A DNA stretch of 64,000 nt, taken from assembly GCF_002968335.2 (NCBI RefSeq), contig NZ_CP134398.1:2108001-2172000 (forward strand). The letters run 5' to 3'. The notes under the pieces are model-generated. The model did no database searches. It was not told the origin of the DNA and worked only from the letters and a program-made list of their open reading frames with translations. Origin of the DNA: Mycobacterium sp. ITM-2016-00316. Its GTDB lineage: Bacteria > Actinomycetota > Actinomycetes > Mycobacteriales > Mycobacteriaceae. A program made the translations under genes and the position numbers. Positions within the stretch are counted from its first letter, which is position 1, and the number at the start of each line of letters is the position of its first letter. Of this stretch, positions 56,991 to 64,000 are shown in pieces.

Positions 56991-57743
56991 ATGTCAAAAA
57001 TGTCAAAACAAGAGATTGCAAACGGTAACGTCCCACCTGTGGAGCTGACCTTGCAACGCATCGGCGCCTGGTGCGGAACCATCATGATCATCTTGTACGG
57101 CACAAGCTTTTCCGGTATTGCTCAACTCTTCCCGCCACTGTCACCGGCATCCTCACCCGACGAGATCGCCGCGTTCTTCGTCGAGCACAAGCTCTGGATC
57201 CGGTTCGGCGTCTCGGGCGCGTTGCTCAGCGCGGTCCTCGCACTGCCGTTCCTGGCCGCGATCATCCTGCGCATCCGGCGAGTCGAGGGCCACTGGGGCA
57301 TGCTCTCGATGACCCAGCTGATGGCCGCCACCGTCTTCGTGCCGGCCCTGCTGTTCCCGCAGTTCTTCCTCGGCGTCGCCGCCTACCGCCCCGAGGAACG
57401 CTCCGCCGAACTCACCCAGGCCCTCAACGACGTCTTCTGGCTGTGGTTTATCGGCATCGTCGGCACCATCATCATCCAGAACCTCACCTTGGCCGCCGCG
57501 GCGTTCATCGACAAGACCGACCCACCGACCTTTCCGCGCTGGTACGGCTACCTCAACCTGTGGGTCGCGACGCTGTCGCTGCCGGGCTGCGTCGTGGTCG
57601 TCTTCAACGACGGACCGCTGGCCTGGGACGGTATCTTCGCTTTCTACATCCCCGGTCTCGTCCTGGTGGTGTGGCTGTTCTCCACAACCGCGGTGATGCT
57701 CAAGTCGATCAAGGCCGAACAACAGGCCCTGCAGCCCGCGTGA
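56991..57743 (+). CDS. four- to six-helix membrane protein of unknown function
   Basis: A 250-residue integral membrane protein. Hydrophobic segments include 'GTIMIILYGTSFSGIAQLF', 'SGALLSAVLALPFLAAIIL', 'QLMAATVFVPALLFPQFFL', 'FIGIVGTIIIQNLTLAAAAF' and 'IFAFYIPGLVLVVWLFSTTA'. I do not recognise a family motif. An ATG at 57000 is an alternative start. It overlaps the next gene by GTGA and so belongs with two oxidase-subunit-like genes; an accessory role to that complex is inferred. Confidence 0.7.
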   Translation: MSKMSKQEIANGNVPPVELTLQRIGAWCGTIMIILYGTSFSGIAQLFPPLSPASSPDEIAAFFVEHKLWIRFGVSGALLSAVLALPFLAAIILRIRRVEGHWGMLSMTQLMAATVFVPALLFPQFFLGVAAYRPEERSAELTQALNDVFWLWFIGIVGTIIIQNLTLAAAAFIDKTDPPTFPRWYGYLNLWVATLSLPGCVVVVFNDGPLAWDGIFAFYIPGLVLVVWLFSTTAVMLKSIKAEQQALQPA

Positions 57744-58321
57744 CAGCGCCAGCAGCGCCGCCACACCAGAAGCGAATCCCCGGCGAAAGCGGCACCTGGG
57801 TTTTCCTGTTCGGCGACATGCTCGTCTTCGGCGCCTTCTTCGTGACGTTCCTCGTCGAACGCGCCAAAGCCCCAGAGATCTTCGACGCCGCCCGCACCAC
57901 CCTGCACATCGGTATCGGCGTCATCAATACCCTTGTGCTGCTTACGAGTTCGCTCTGCGTGGTACTCGCTCTCAACGCGATGCGCGCGGGCCAGGGCCGG
58001 CTCGCCACCAAGGCCACCGCCGCGGCGATGGCCTTCGGCATCCTGTTCATCGCACTCAAGGTCTACGAATACACCTCGTTGGGCATCGCCGGGCACGGCC
58101 CGGGCGCCAACGACTTCTACCTGTACTACTTCATCCTCACCGGGCTACACCTGTTCCATGTGTGCCTCGGCCTCGGCGCGCTGTCCTTCGTCCTTACCCA
58201 AACTCGGCGAGCCGAACTCGGCGACACCCGCACCGCACTCGTCGAGGGCGCCGCTTGCTTCTGGCACCTGGTCGACCTGCTGTGGATCTTCCTGTTCGCG
58301 CTGCTCTACCTGGTGAGCTGA
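57740..58321 (+). CDS. cytochrome c oxidase subunit III-like (NorE-like) protein
   Basis: A 193-residue heme-copper oxidase subunit III homologue with five likely helices. 'RIPGESGTWVFLFGDMLVFGAFF' and 'FYLYYFILTGLHLFHVCLGL' and the C-terminal 'CFWHLVDLLWIFLFALLYLV' are the family signatures. The short five-helix form is typical of NorE rather than of the main CtaE. No subunit I or II is encoded nearby. The GTG overlaps the previous stop, and the stop overlaps the next ATG by one base. Confidence 0.82.
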   Translation: MTAPAAPPHQKRIPGESGTWVFLFGDMLVFGAFFVTFLVERAKAPEIFDAARTTLHIGIGVINTLVLLTSSLCVVLALNAMRAGQGRLATKATAAAMAFGILFIALKVYEYTSLGIAGHGPGANDFYLYYFILTGLHLFHVCLGLGALSFVLTQTRRAELGDTRTALVEGAACFWHLVDLLWIFLFALLYLVS

Positions 58322-58590
58322 TGATCGTCCTCAACCTGCTGAAGAACCGCGCCGGCGCCAGCTGGTTGTTCCTGGTCGCCGCGACGATCGTGTCCTGGGC
58401 CGTCGGCGCCGAACACGGCACCGGCTCCCTGGTCGCCGTCCTGGTCCTGGGCATCGCCGCGATCAAGGTGCGCCTCGTTGGCCTGGACTTCATGGAGCTG
58501 CGGCACGCCCCGATTCCGTTGCGGGCTGCGTTCGAGGCGTATTGCCTCGGGATGTGGGCGCTGCTGTCCGCGCTCTACCTCTGGCTCTGA
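58321..58590 (+). CDS. cytochrome c oxidase subunit IV-like (NorF-like) protein
   Basis: An 89-residue protein with three short helices ('WLFLVAATIVSWAVG', 'LVAVLVLGIAAIKVRLVGL', 'LGMWALLSALYLWL'). The 'IKVRLVGLDFMELRHAP' loop is typical of prokaryotic subunit IV / NorF proteins. It is the third gene of the membrane operon, overlapping the subunit III-like stop (TGATG). Without a catalytic subunit here its partner must be elsewhere. Confidence 0.78.
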   Translation: MIVLNLLKNRAGASWLFLVAATIVSWAVGAEHGTGSLVAVLVLGIAAIKVRLVGLDFMELRHAPIPLRAAFEAYCLGMWALLSALYLWL

Positions 58591-58724
58591 ACCTGGATCG
58601 TCTCGAGGCAATGTGGGGGGCGGGTTCCCGGCGGCGTTGGCCCCGCTGGCCCGCTGCCTTTGTCGGCCTCAAATCAGTTATCCACAGCCTGGAAAATCCT
58701 GCTGTCAATGTCCGACCCCGCCGG

Positions 58725-58730
58725 TAGTAT
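58725..58730 (+). promoter_or_regulatory. -10 element for the leaderless 13E12-type gene
   Basis: TAGTAT with 7 nt to the ATG at 58738. Confidence 0.55.
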
Positions 58731-58737
58731 CGCACAT

Positions 58738-60426
58738 ATGTTCGAGGTTTTGGATCGGGTCGCACTCGCCGGGTTGAGCGATGAGGCGCTCATCTGCGCG
58801 GTCACGACCATGACCAAGACTGAGGCTATGGCGGCCGCGGCGCGGCTGGCATTGATCGGCGAAGTGGTCGCCCGCCAGTGTGACGACGAGGACGACACCG
58901 TTGCCCATCAGGTGATCGATGGCTGGGCGTGGGCCCAAGCCGCGGTCGCGGCGGCCTGCAACCTGAATCCGTACGCGGCGTCCAAGCAGATGCGCATCGC
59001 CCAAGCGTTGCGTGACCGGCTACCCCGCACCGCGGCCCTGTTCGCCACCGGTGCGATCTCGGCGACGGTGATCGATGCGATCACTTGGCGCACGCATCTG
59101 GTCGTCGACGAGGACGCGCTGGTGTTGATCGACACCGCCATCTCCGGCGAAGCGGGCGAGTATGGGGCGCATTCGGAGAAGCAACTGATCGGCGCGGTGG
59201 ATCTGTGGGTGGAGAAGTTCGACCCCGAAGCCGTGGTGCGCTCCCGGCGGGCCGCCAAAGATCTCTACGTCGAATTCGACGACAAGGATGACCCGAACGG
59301 GGTGGCCTCGTTCTGGGGGCGGCTGCGGATTACCGACAAGAAGATCCTCGAACAGCGCCTCAACGACCTCGCCGACACCGTCTGCACCAATGATCCCCGC
59401 CGCCGCGGCGAACTGCGTGCCGCCGCCCTGGCCGCGTTGGGTGTGGTCGGCCCGGCCCTGGAACGCCTGGCCTGTGAGTGCGGGGATGCCGGCTGTGCGG
59501 GCAGCGGGAAGGATCCGCGCGCCGGCGCGATCACCATCTATGCGCTGACCGACCAGGTGCCGGCCGCGGGTGAGGACACCCTGCGGCAGACCGCGCCGGG
59601 TGGTGCGGGCACTCCGGACTCCGAGCCCGCCGCGACCGAGGCTGCGCCAGAGAAAGAGGAGCAGACACCGGCCGCGGAATCCGAACCCGCTGCGCCCGAG
59701 CGCGAGCCGCAGACACCGGCCGCGGAGTCCGAACCCGACGCGCCGGCTGCCCGCACCGAACCCGCGGCGCCCGCCGCGGCTGCGGCCAACGCCTGCCCCG
59801 CGACTCCCGCGGCCTGCAATCCCGGCCCCGGGGTGATGCTCGATGGCGACATCATCCCGGCCGCCATGCTGGCCGAGCTCGTCGCCGGCGGCGCCACCGT
59901 GAAGCCGCTATCGGAGATCGCTGACCTGCCCGCCGAACGGCAGTACCGGCCGTCGGCCGCGCTGACCGCGTTCGTCCGCATGCGGGCCATGACCTGCAGC
60001 TTCCCCGGCTGCAACCGGGCCGCACACCGCTGCGACCTCGACCACCTGACGCCGTGGCCGGCGGGAGCCACCCATCCGGGCAACCTCGGGCCGCTGTGCC
60101 GTCTGCACCATTTGGTCAAGACTTTCGGTGGTTGGGAACCGGCCGCGAAACCCGACGGCAGCATCCACTGGACTGCGCCCACCGGGCACAGCTACCAGAA
60201 AGCCCCCGGGGCGGCAATCCTGTTCCCGCACTGGAACATTGACACACCGATCCCCCGAAAACGGGCGATCAGCCTCATCGACGACACCGACCGCGACACC
60301 AAGATGCCGGCCCGACAACGCACCCGCGCCCAAGACCGCGCCCAGCGCATCAACACCGAACGCGCACGCAACCAACTCGAACGCGCCCTCGAACTCGCAG
60401 AGAGCGACAGCGACCCGCCCTTCTAG
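58738..60426 (+). CDS. 13E12-repeat-family protein (DUF222 plus HNH nuclease)
   Basis: A 562-residue protein. The DUF222 domain (about 20-290) leads to a low-complexity Pro/Ala/Glu stretch with repeated 'TPAAESEP' units (about 300-370), then an HNH domain with '[21 protein letters not shown]' and '[14 protein letters not shown]'. Mycobacteria carry many copies of this REP13E12 family; some hold phage integration sites and their true job is unknown. The ATG is leaderless by geometry. The stop shares CTAG with that of the convergent isomerase gene. The long acidic insert is unusual for the family. Confidence 0.88.
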   Translation: MFEVLDRVALAGLSDEALICAVTTMTKTEAMAAAARLALIGEVVARQCDDEDDTVAHQVIDGWAWAQAAVAAACNLNPYAASKQMRIAQALRDRLPRTAALFATGAISATVIDAITWRTHLVVDEDALVLIDTAISGEAGEYGAHSEKQLIGAVDLWVEKFDPEAVVRSRRAAKDLYVEFDDKDDPNGVASFWGRLRITDKKILEQRLNDLADTVCTNDPRRRGELRAAALAALGVVGPALERLACECGDAGCAGSGKDPRAGAITIYALTDQVPAAGEDTLRQTAPGGAGTPDSEPAATEAAPEKEEQTPAAESEPAAPEREPQTPAAESEPDAPAARTEPAAPAAAAANACPATPAACNPGPGVMLDGDIIPAAMLAELVAGGATVKPLSEIADLPAERQYRPSAALTAFVRMRAMTCSFPGCNRAAHRCDLDHLTPWPAGATHPGNLGPLCRLHHLVKTFGGWEPAAKPDGSIHWTAPTGHSYQKAPGAAILFPHWNIDTPIPRKRAISLIDDTDRDTKMPARQRTRAQDRAQRINTERARNQLERALELAESDSDPPF

Positions 60427-61460
60427 CGTGCTCTAACCGGGTCGACACCCACGGCACGCAACGCCGCCAGATCGGGCGTCCCGCACCCGTGCAGACAGAC
60501 CCGCAGCTCAGAAATGAAGCGCTCCAACCATTCCTGAACGGCCGCCGCCGACTCGATGGCCGGCACCAGCAGCGGATGCGCCACCGCCACCACATCGGCG
60601 CCCAGCGCGATCGCCTTCGCCGCGTCCATCCCGGTGCGGATCCCGCCGGAGGCCACCAGCGGCACCCTCGGTAGCGCCGAACGCACCTCGACCAGCGCCT
60701 GCGCCGTCGGCAGGCCCCACTCGGCCAGGCCCAGATCGGTGATCCCGCCGTAGCGCACGAACTGCTCCACCCGCGCCCACGACGTCCCGCCGGCACCAGC
60801 CACGTCGACCGCGGCCACCCCGACATCGGTCAACGACCTCGCCGCGGCCGCCCCGATCCCATGCCCGACCTCCTTGAGCAGCACCGGATACCCGACTGTG
60901 TCGATCACCTCGCGCAGTCGGGCCAGCGACCCGGTGAAATCGGTGTCACCCTGGTACTGCACCGCCTCCTGTAGCGGATTGGTATGCACCGCAAGGGCAT
61001 TGGCGTCCACAGTTGCCAGGGCGCGGCGCAGTTCGGGCACCATTGCACGGTTCAGTTGGGCCAGCCCGATATTGCCTACCAGCAACACATCGGGTGCGAC
61101 CTCCCGCACCTGGAAGCTGGGCAGCGACTCCTCGCCGAGCATCACCCGCTGCGAACCCAACATCATGCCCACACCCAGCGCCTGCGCCGCGGTGGCCAGA
61201 TTGCGGTTGATGGTGCCCGAGAGCTCCGACCCGCCGGTCATCGCACCGATCAGCACCGGCGCCTGCAACGGCACCCCCAGAAACTCCGTGCCCAGGTCGA
61301 TGCCGGCCAGGCTGGTCTGGGTCAGCGCGTTGTAGGGCAGCCGGTAGCGCTCCAGGCCCGTGGTGACGGTCTGATACTGGACGGCCTCGGACAGGCAGAC
61401 ATCGATGTGACGCCGCTTGCGCACCTGAATGCGGTCATCGAAACCGGGGCCGATGGTCAC
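60423..61460 (-). CDS. fni: type 2 isopentenyl-diphosphate delta-isomerase
   Basis: A 345-residue FMN-dependent enzyme that interconverts isopentenyl and dimethylallyl diphosphate. '[10 protein letters not shown]' opens the family, '[20 protein letters not shown]' binds FMN, '[15 protein letters not shown]' carries the catalytic Gln, and '[21 protein letters not shown]' is the phosphate site. The GTG at 61460 has no clear promoter hexamer. It stands alone, away from carotenoid or other isoprenoid genes, and is not at this place in M. tuberculosis. Confidence 0.93.
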   Translation of the reverse strand: MTIGPGFDDRIQVRKRRHIDVCLSEAVQYQTVTTGLERYRLPYNALTQTSLAGIDLGTEFLGVPLQAPVLIGAMTGGSELSGTINRNLATAAQALGVGMMLGSQRVMLGEESLPSFQVREVAPDVLLVGNIGLAQLNRAMVPELRRALATVDANALAVHTNPLQEAVQYQGDTDFTGSLARLREVIDTVGYPVLLKEVGHGIGAAAARSLTDVGVAAVDVAGAGGTSWARVEQFVRYGGITDLGLAEWGLPTAQALVEVRSALPRVPLVASGGIRTGMDAAKAIALGADVVAVAHPLLVPAIESAAAVQEWLERFISELRVCLHGCGTPDLAALRAVGVDPVRAR

Positions 61461-61573
61461 CAGCCCGAGACTGCCACATCCGGACGCCTCGCCTCGATGA
61501 GATGCCGAGTGGAATGCGCACGGCGACCAGGTGCTCGAACATGGCAGCCAGTGTCGCCTGAGACAATGGCCGG

Positions 61574-62920
61574 GTGTCAGATGCCTTATGGATCGCGATT
61601 GCGGTCGTAGCCGTCCTGCTTGTCACCGCGCTGGTCGTCGGGCTGGTGCGCTACCGCAAGCGGCGGATCTCCCTGTCCGCGCCGGACACCACCACTCAGA
61701 TCGACAAGTCGGGTGGCTATAAGGCCTCATCGGGCATCACGTTCAGCGGGCCGGACACCACGGAGGCCGAGAAGGTCGACCCCACCGGGCTGCCCGGGGT
61801 GGGCGACGACGCCGCCGTGCCGCGCGACGCCCCCAAGCGCACCATCGCCGAAGTCAAACTGCCCGAGCCGCCCGTCGTCGAGCCGCCCAAGCCGGAGCCG
61901 ACCCCGGAGCCGACCCCGGAGCCCACCCCGGAGCCGACCCCCGAGCCGGAGCCCACTCCCGAGCCCGAACCGGTCGCAACCCCCGAGATCGAGGCGATCG
62001 CCCCGGCCGAGGGCCGGCTGGAACGCCTGCGCGGGCGCCTGGCCAAATCGCAGAGCACCCTGGGCCGCGGCGTGCTCGGCCTGCTCGGCGGCGGCGACCT
62101 CGACGAGGAGTCCTGGGAGGAGATCGAGGACACCCTGCTGATCGCCGACCTCGGACCGGTCGTCACCCAGAACGTCATCGCCGCGCTGCGCGCCAAGATG
62201 GCCAGCGCCTCCGTGCGCACCGAGGCCGACGCCCGCACGGTGCTCAAGGAGGTGCTGATCTCCGAGCTGCGCCCCGACCTGGACCGCTCCATCCGTGCGC
62301 TGCCGCACGATGACAAGCCCTCGGTCCTGCTGGTCGTCGGCGTCAACGGCACCGGCAAGACCACCACCGTCGGCAAGCTGGCCCGCGTCCTGGTCGCCGA
62401 CGGGCGCCGCGTCGTGCTGGGCGCCGCGGACACCTTCCGCGCCGCCGCCGCCGATCAGCTGCAGAGCTGGGGTTCCCGCGTCGGCGCCGACACCGTCCGC
62501 GGCCCCGAGGGCGCCGACCCCGCCTCGGTCGCATTCGACGCCGTCGACAAGGGCATCCAGAACGGCGCCGACGTCGTCGTCATCGACACCGCCGGACGCC
62601 TGCACACCAAAACCGGCCTGATGGACGAGCTCGGCAAGGTCAAACGTGTCGTGGAGAAGCGCGCCAAGGTCGACGAGGTGCTGCTCGTCCTGGACGCCAC
62701 CATCGGGCAGAACAGCCTGCCGCAGGCCAAGGTGTTCGCCGAGGTTGTCGCCATCACCGGAGTGGTGCTCACCAAGCTCGACGGCACTGCCAAGGGCGGT
62801 ATCGTTTTCCGCATTCAGCAGGAGCTCGGTGTCCCGGTGAAGCTGGTCGGGCTCGGCGAAGGACCCGACGATCTGGCGCCGTTCGAGCCCGCCGCATTCG
62901 TCGATGCGCTCCTCGGATAG
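61574..62920 (+). CDS. ftsY: signal recognition particle receptor FtsY
   Basis: A 448-residue GTPase that docks ribosome-SRP complexes at the membrane. Unlike E. coli FtsY it starts with a true membrane helix (about 2-24, '[21 protein letters not shown]'). An acidic linker with P-E-P-T repeats (about 100-135) follows, then the NG domain: G1 '[18 protein letters not shown]', '[12 protein letters not shown]', 'DTAGRLHTK' and '[13 protein letters not shown]'. The GTG start lies 6 nt after GACAAT, a weak match to the leaderless arrangement. Confidence 0.96.
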   Translation: MSDALWIAIAVVAVLLVTALVVGLVRYRKRRISLSAPDTTTQIDKSGGYKASSGITFSGPDTTEAEKVDPTGLPGVGDDAAVPRDAPKRTIAEVKLPEPPVVEPPKPEPTPEPTPEPTPEPTPEPEPTPEPEPVATPEIEAIAPAEGRLERLRGRLAKSQSTLGRGVLGLLGGGDLDEESWEEIEDTLLIADLGPVVTQNVIAALRAKMASASVRTEADARTVLKEVLISELRPDLDRSIRALPHDDKPSVLLVVGVNGTGKTTTVGKLARVLVADGRRVVLGAADTFRAAAADQLQSWGSRVGADTVRGPEGADPASVAFDAVDKGIQNGADVVVIDTAGRLHTKTGLMDELGKVKRVVEKRAKVDEVLLVLDATIGQNSLPQAKVFAEVVAITGVVLTKLDGTAKGGIVFRIQQELGVPVKLVGLGEGPDDLAPFEPAAFVDALLG

Positions 62921-62966
62921 CCGTTTGGCAACGCAGAAACACACGTGTAACAGACAAGGCCAATCC

Positions 62967-62983
62967 GTTCACGCGCGCGAAAC
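62967..62983 (+). promoter_or_regulatory. GlnR-box-like site upstream of amt
   Basis: GTTCAC-GCGCGC-GAAAC fits the actinobacterial GlnR consensus gnTnAC-n6-GnAAC exactly. It lies about 90 bp before the amt start, and further half-sites (GTAAC at 62947, GTGAAC at 62988) flank it. amt-glnB-glnD is a known GlnR target, activated under nitrogen limitation. Confidence 0.7.
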
Positions 62984-63069
62984 ATCTGTGAACCACGGAT
63001 GAAACGCGCGCAAAAGAGTCTCTTCGGGAGGCCGATTCATCGGCGAAATCCCGAGGAGGTTCACACAAA

Positions 63070-64000
63070 GTGGTCTTTGCCTTAAGCGACGTCGTCACGG
63101 CTTTGCCGGACGATAGTTTCCTGCCGTTCGGCCCGGATGGATTGGACACCGGTAACACCGCCTGGGTCCTCATCTCGGCAGCCCTGGTGTTGTTCATGAC
63201 GCCCGGCCTCGCCTTCTTCTACGGTGGTCTGTCACGGCAGAAGTCCGTGCTGAACATGATGATGATGTCGTTCGGCTCGCTGGGCGTGGTCAGCGTCATC
63301 TATGTGCTGTGGGGCTACTCGATGTCCTTCTCCGCGGGACACACCGGTGAGCAGCCCGGGCTGTTCTTCGACAGCCCGTTCGCGTTGTTCGGCGTGAACC
63401 AGCTCGCCGAGGTCCGCGAGATCGACGGCGTCGAGACCTTCGTCTACGGCGGCTTCGGCACCGTTCCGGCCATCGTCTGGGTCGCCTTCCAGCTGACCTT
63501 CGCCGTCATCACCGTCGCGCTGATCAGCGGCGCGGTCGCCGAGCGCATGAAGTTCGGCACCTGGCTGGTCTTCGGCGGCCTCTGGGTCACCATCGTGTAC
63601 TTCCCGCTGTCGCACATGGTCTGGGGCGGTGGCCTGCTCTCGGCCAGCGACCAGGGCCTGGCGGCCAAGCTGTTCGGTGTCGACGAGGAAGGTGCGGCCA
63701 ACGTCGCACCCATCGACTTCGCCGGTGGCACAGTCGTTCACATCAACGCCGGTATGGCCGCACTGGTTCTCGCGCTGCTGCTGGGTAAGCGGGTCGGCTT
63801 CGGCAAGACCGCTTTCCGTCCGCACAACATCCCGTTCGTGATGCTCGGTGCCGCGATCCTGTGGTTCGGCTGGTTCGGCTTCAACGTCGGCTCCGAGGGT
63901 GGCGCCGACATGCTGGCCGGTCTGGTCTGGGTCAACACCACCGCCGCCACCGCCGCCGCGATGCTCGGCTGGCTGATCGTGGAGCGTCTGCGTGACGGCC
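63070..64000 (+). CDS. amt: ammonium transporter, 5' part (runs off the window)
   Basis: 310 codons of an Amt/MEP/Rh channel, open to the last base. 'DTGNTAWVLISAALVLFMTPGLAFFYGG' (residues about 25-52), 'SVLNMMMMSFGSLGVVSVIYVLWGYS', 'VTIVYFPLSHMVWGGGLLS' and 'DFAGGTVVHINAGMAALVLALLLG' are diagnostic; the pore His is in 'VVHINAGM'. It takes up ammonium when nitrogen is scarce. The GTG at 63070 has GAGGAGG 10 nt upstream. A GlnR box lies before it; glnB and glnD are expected to follow beyond the window. Confidence 0.95.
   Translation, partial: MVFALSDVVTALPDDSFLPFGPDGLDTGNTAWVLISAALVLFMTPGLAFFYGGLSRQKSVLNMMMMSFGSLGVVSVIYVLWGYSMSFSAGHTGEQPGLFFDSPFALFGVNQLAEVREIDGVETFVYGGFGTVPAIVWVAFQLTFAVITVALISGAVAERMKFGTWLVFGGLWVTIVYFPLSHMVWGGGLLSASDQGLAAKLFGVDEEGAANVAPIDFAGGTVVHINAGMAALVLALLLGKRVGFGKTAFRPHNIPFVMLGAAILWFGWFGFNVGSEGGADMLAGLVWVNTTAATAAAMLGWLIVERLRDG

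Overview
The window is chromosomal DNA of a fast-growing, environmental-type mycobacterium (Mycolicibacterium-like). The evidence is high G+C content, frequent GTG/TTG starts, many leaderless genes, a histone-like HupB with a long Lys-Ala-Pro tail, FbiD (F420 synthesis), SepIVA, 13E12-family and type VII secretion (ESX) genes, and gene order matching the M. tuberculosis Rv2989-Rv2920c segment read in reverse. I recognised no rRNA, tRNA, insertion sequence, prophage or CRISPR array.

Conserved backbone. 1-15.1 kb: IclR regulator, leuCD, hupB, mutT1, ppk1, fbiD, gpsA, a PLP sulfur-amino-acid enzyme, ddlA, a DUF3515 protein, a stand-alone Lrp ligand domain, thiL, ung and rpmB. 15.3-19.9 kb: a FakA/DAK-type kinase, recG and a secreted HNH nuclease. 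29.1-38.6 kb: two aldo-keto reductases, lipN, the exported DsbA/VKOR disulfide pair, pyruvate carboxylase, rsmD, coaD and sepIVA. 45.4-52.6 kb: a YceD-like DUF177 protein, rnc, mutM, osmC, acyP and smc. 61.5-64 kb: ftsY and the 5' part of amt, which runs off the window.

Four accessory blocks interrupt this backbone. (A) 13.57-14.5 kb, between ung and rpmB: a two-gene toxin-antitoxin-like pair and a beta-helix-like hypothetical protein. (B) 19.86-29.07 kb: a beta-lactam-response-like locus made of blaI, an M56 protease, an L,D-transpeptidase, a DsbA-like protein and a secreted class A beta-lactamase-like protein. Its two promoter regions carry matching 21-bp operators. Next come a TetR / Ser-Thr kinase (frameshifted) / TetR operon and a divergent di-iron-hydrolase/membrane pair sharing a perfect palindrome. 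(C) 38.6-45.2 kb: a five-gene, one-direction block of an SfnB-like flavoenzyme, trimethylamine monooxygenase (Tmm), a DUF1989-GcvT fusion resembling TMAO demethylase (Tdm), a cupin and an SsuD-like monooxygenase, which looks like methylated-amine / organosulfur scavenging. (D) 52.6-61.5 kb, splitting smc from ftsY: orphan ESX substrates (EspC-like, EspK-like, and a membrane protein with a duplicated domain), a three-gene membrane operon with NorE/NorF-like oxidase subunits, a 13E12-type HNH protein and a type 2 isopentenyl-diphosphate isomerase.

The coaD-sepIVA junction, which holds the PDIM/PGL lipid locus in M. tuberculosis, is only 112 bp here. Two genes (the kinase and one aldo-keto reductase) each read intact after removal of a single base. 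These are either true lesions or assembly errors.
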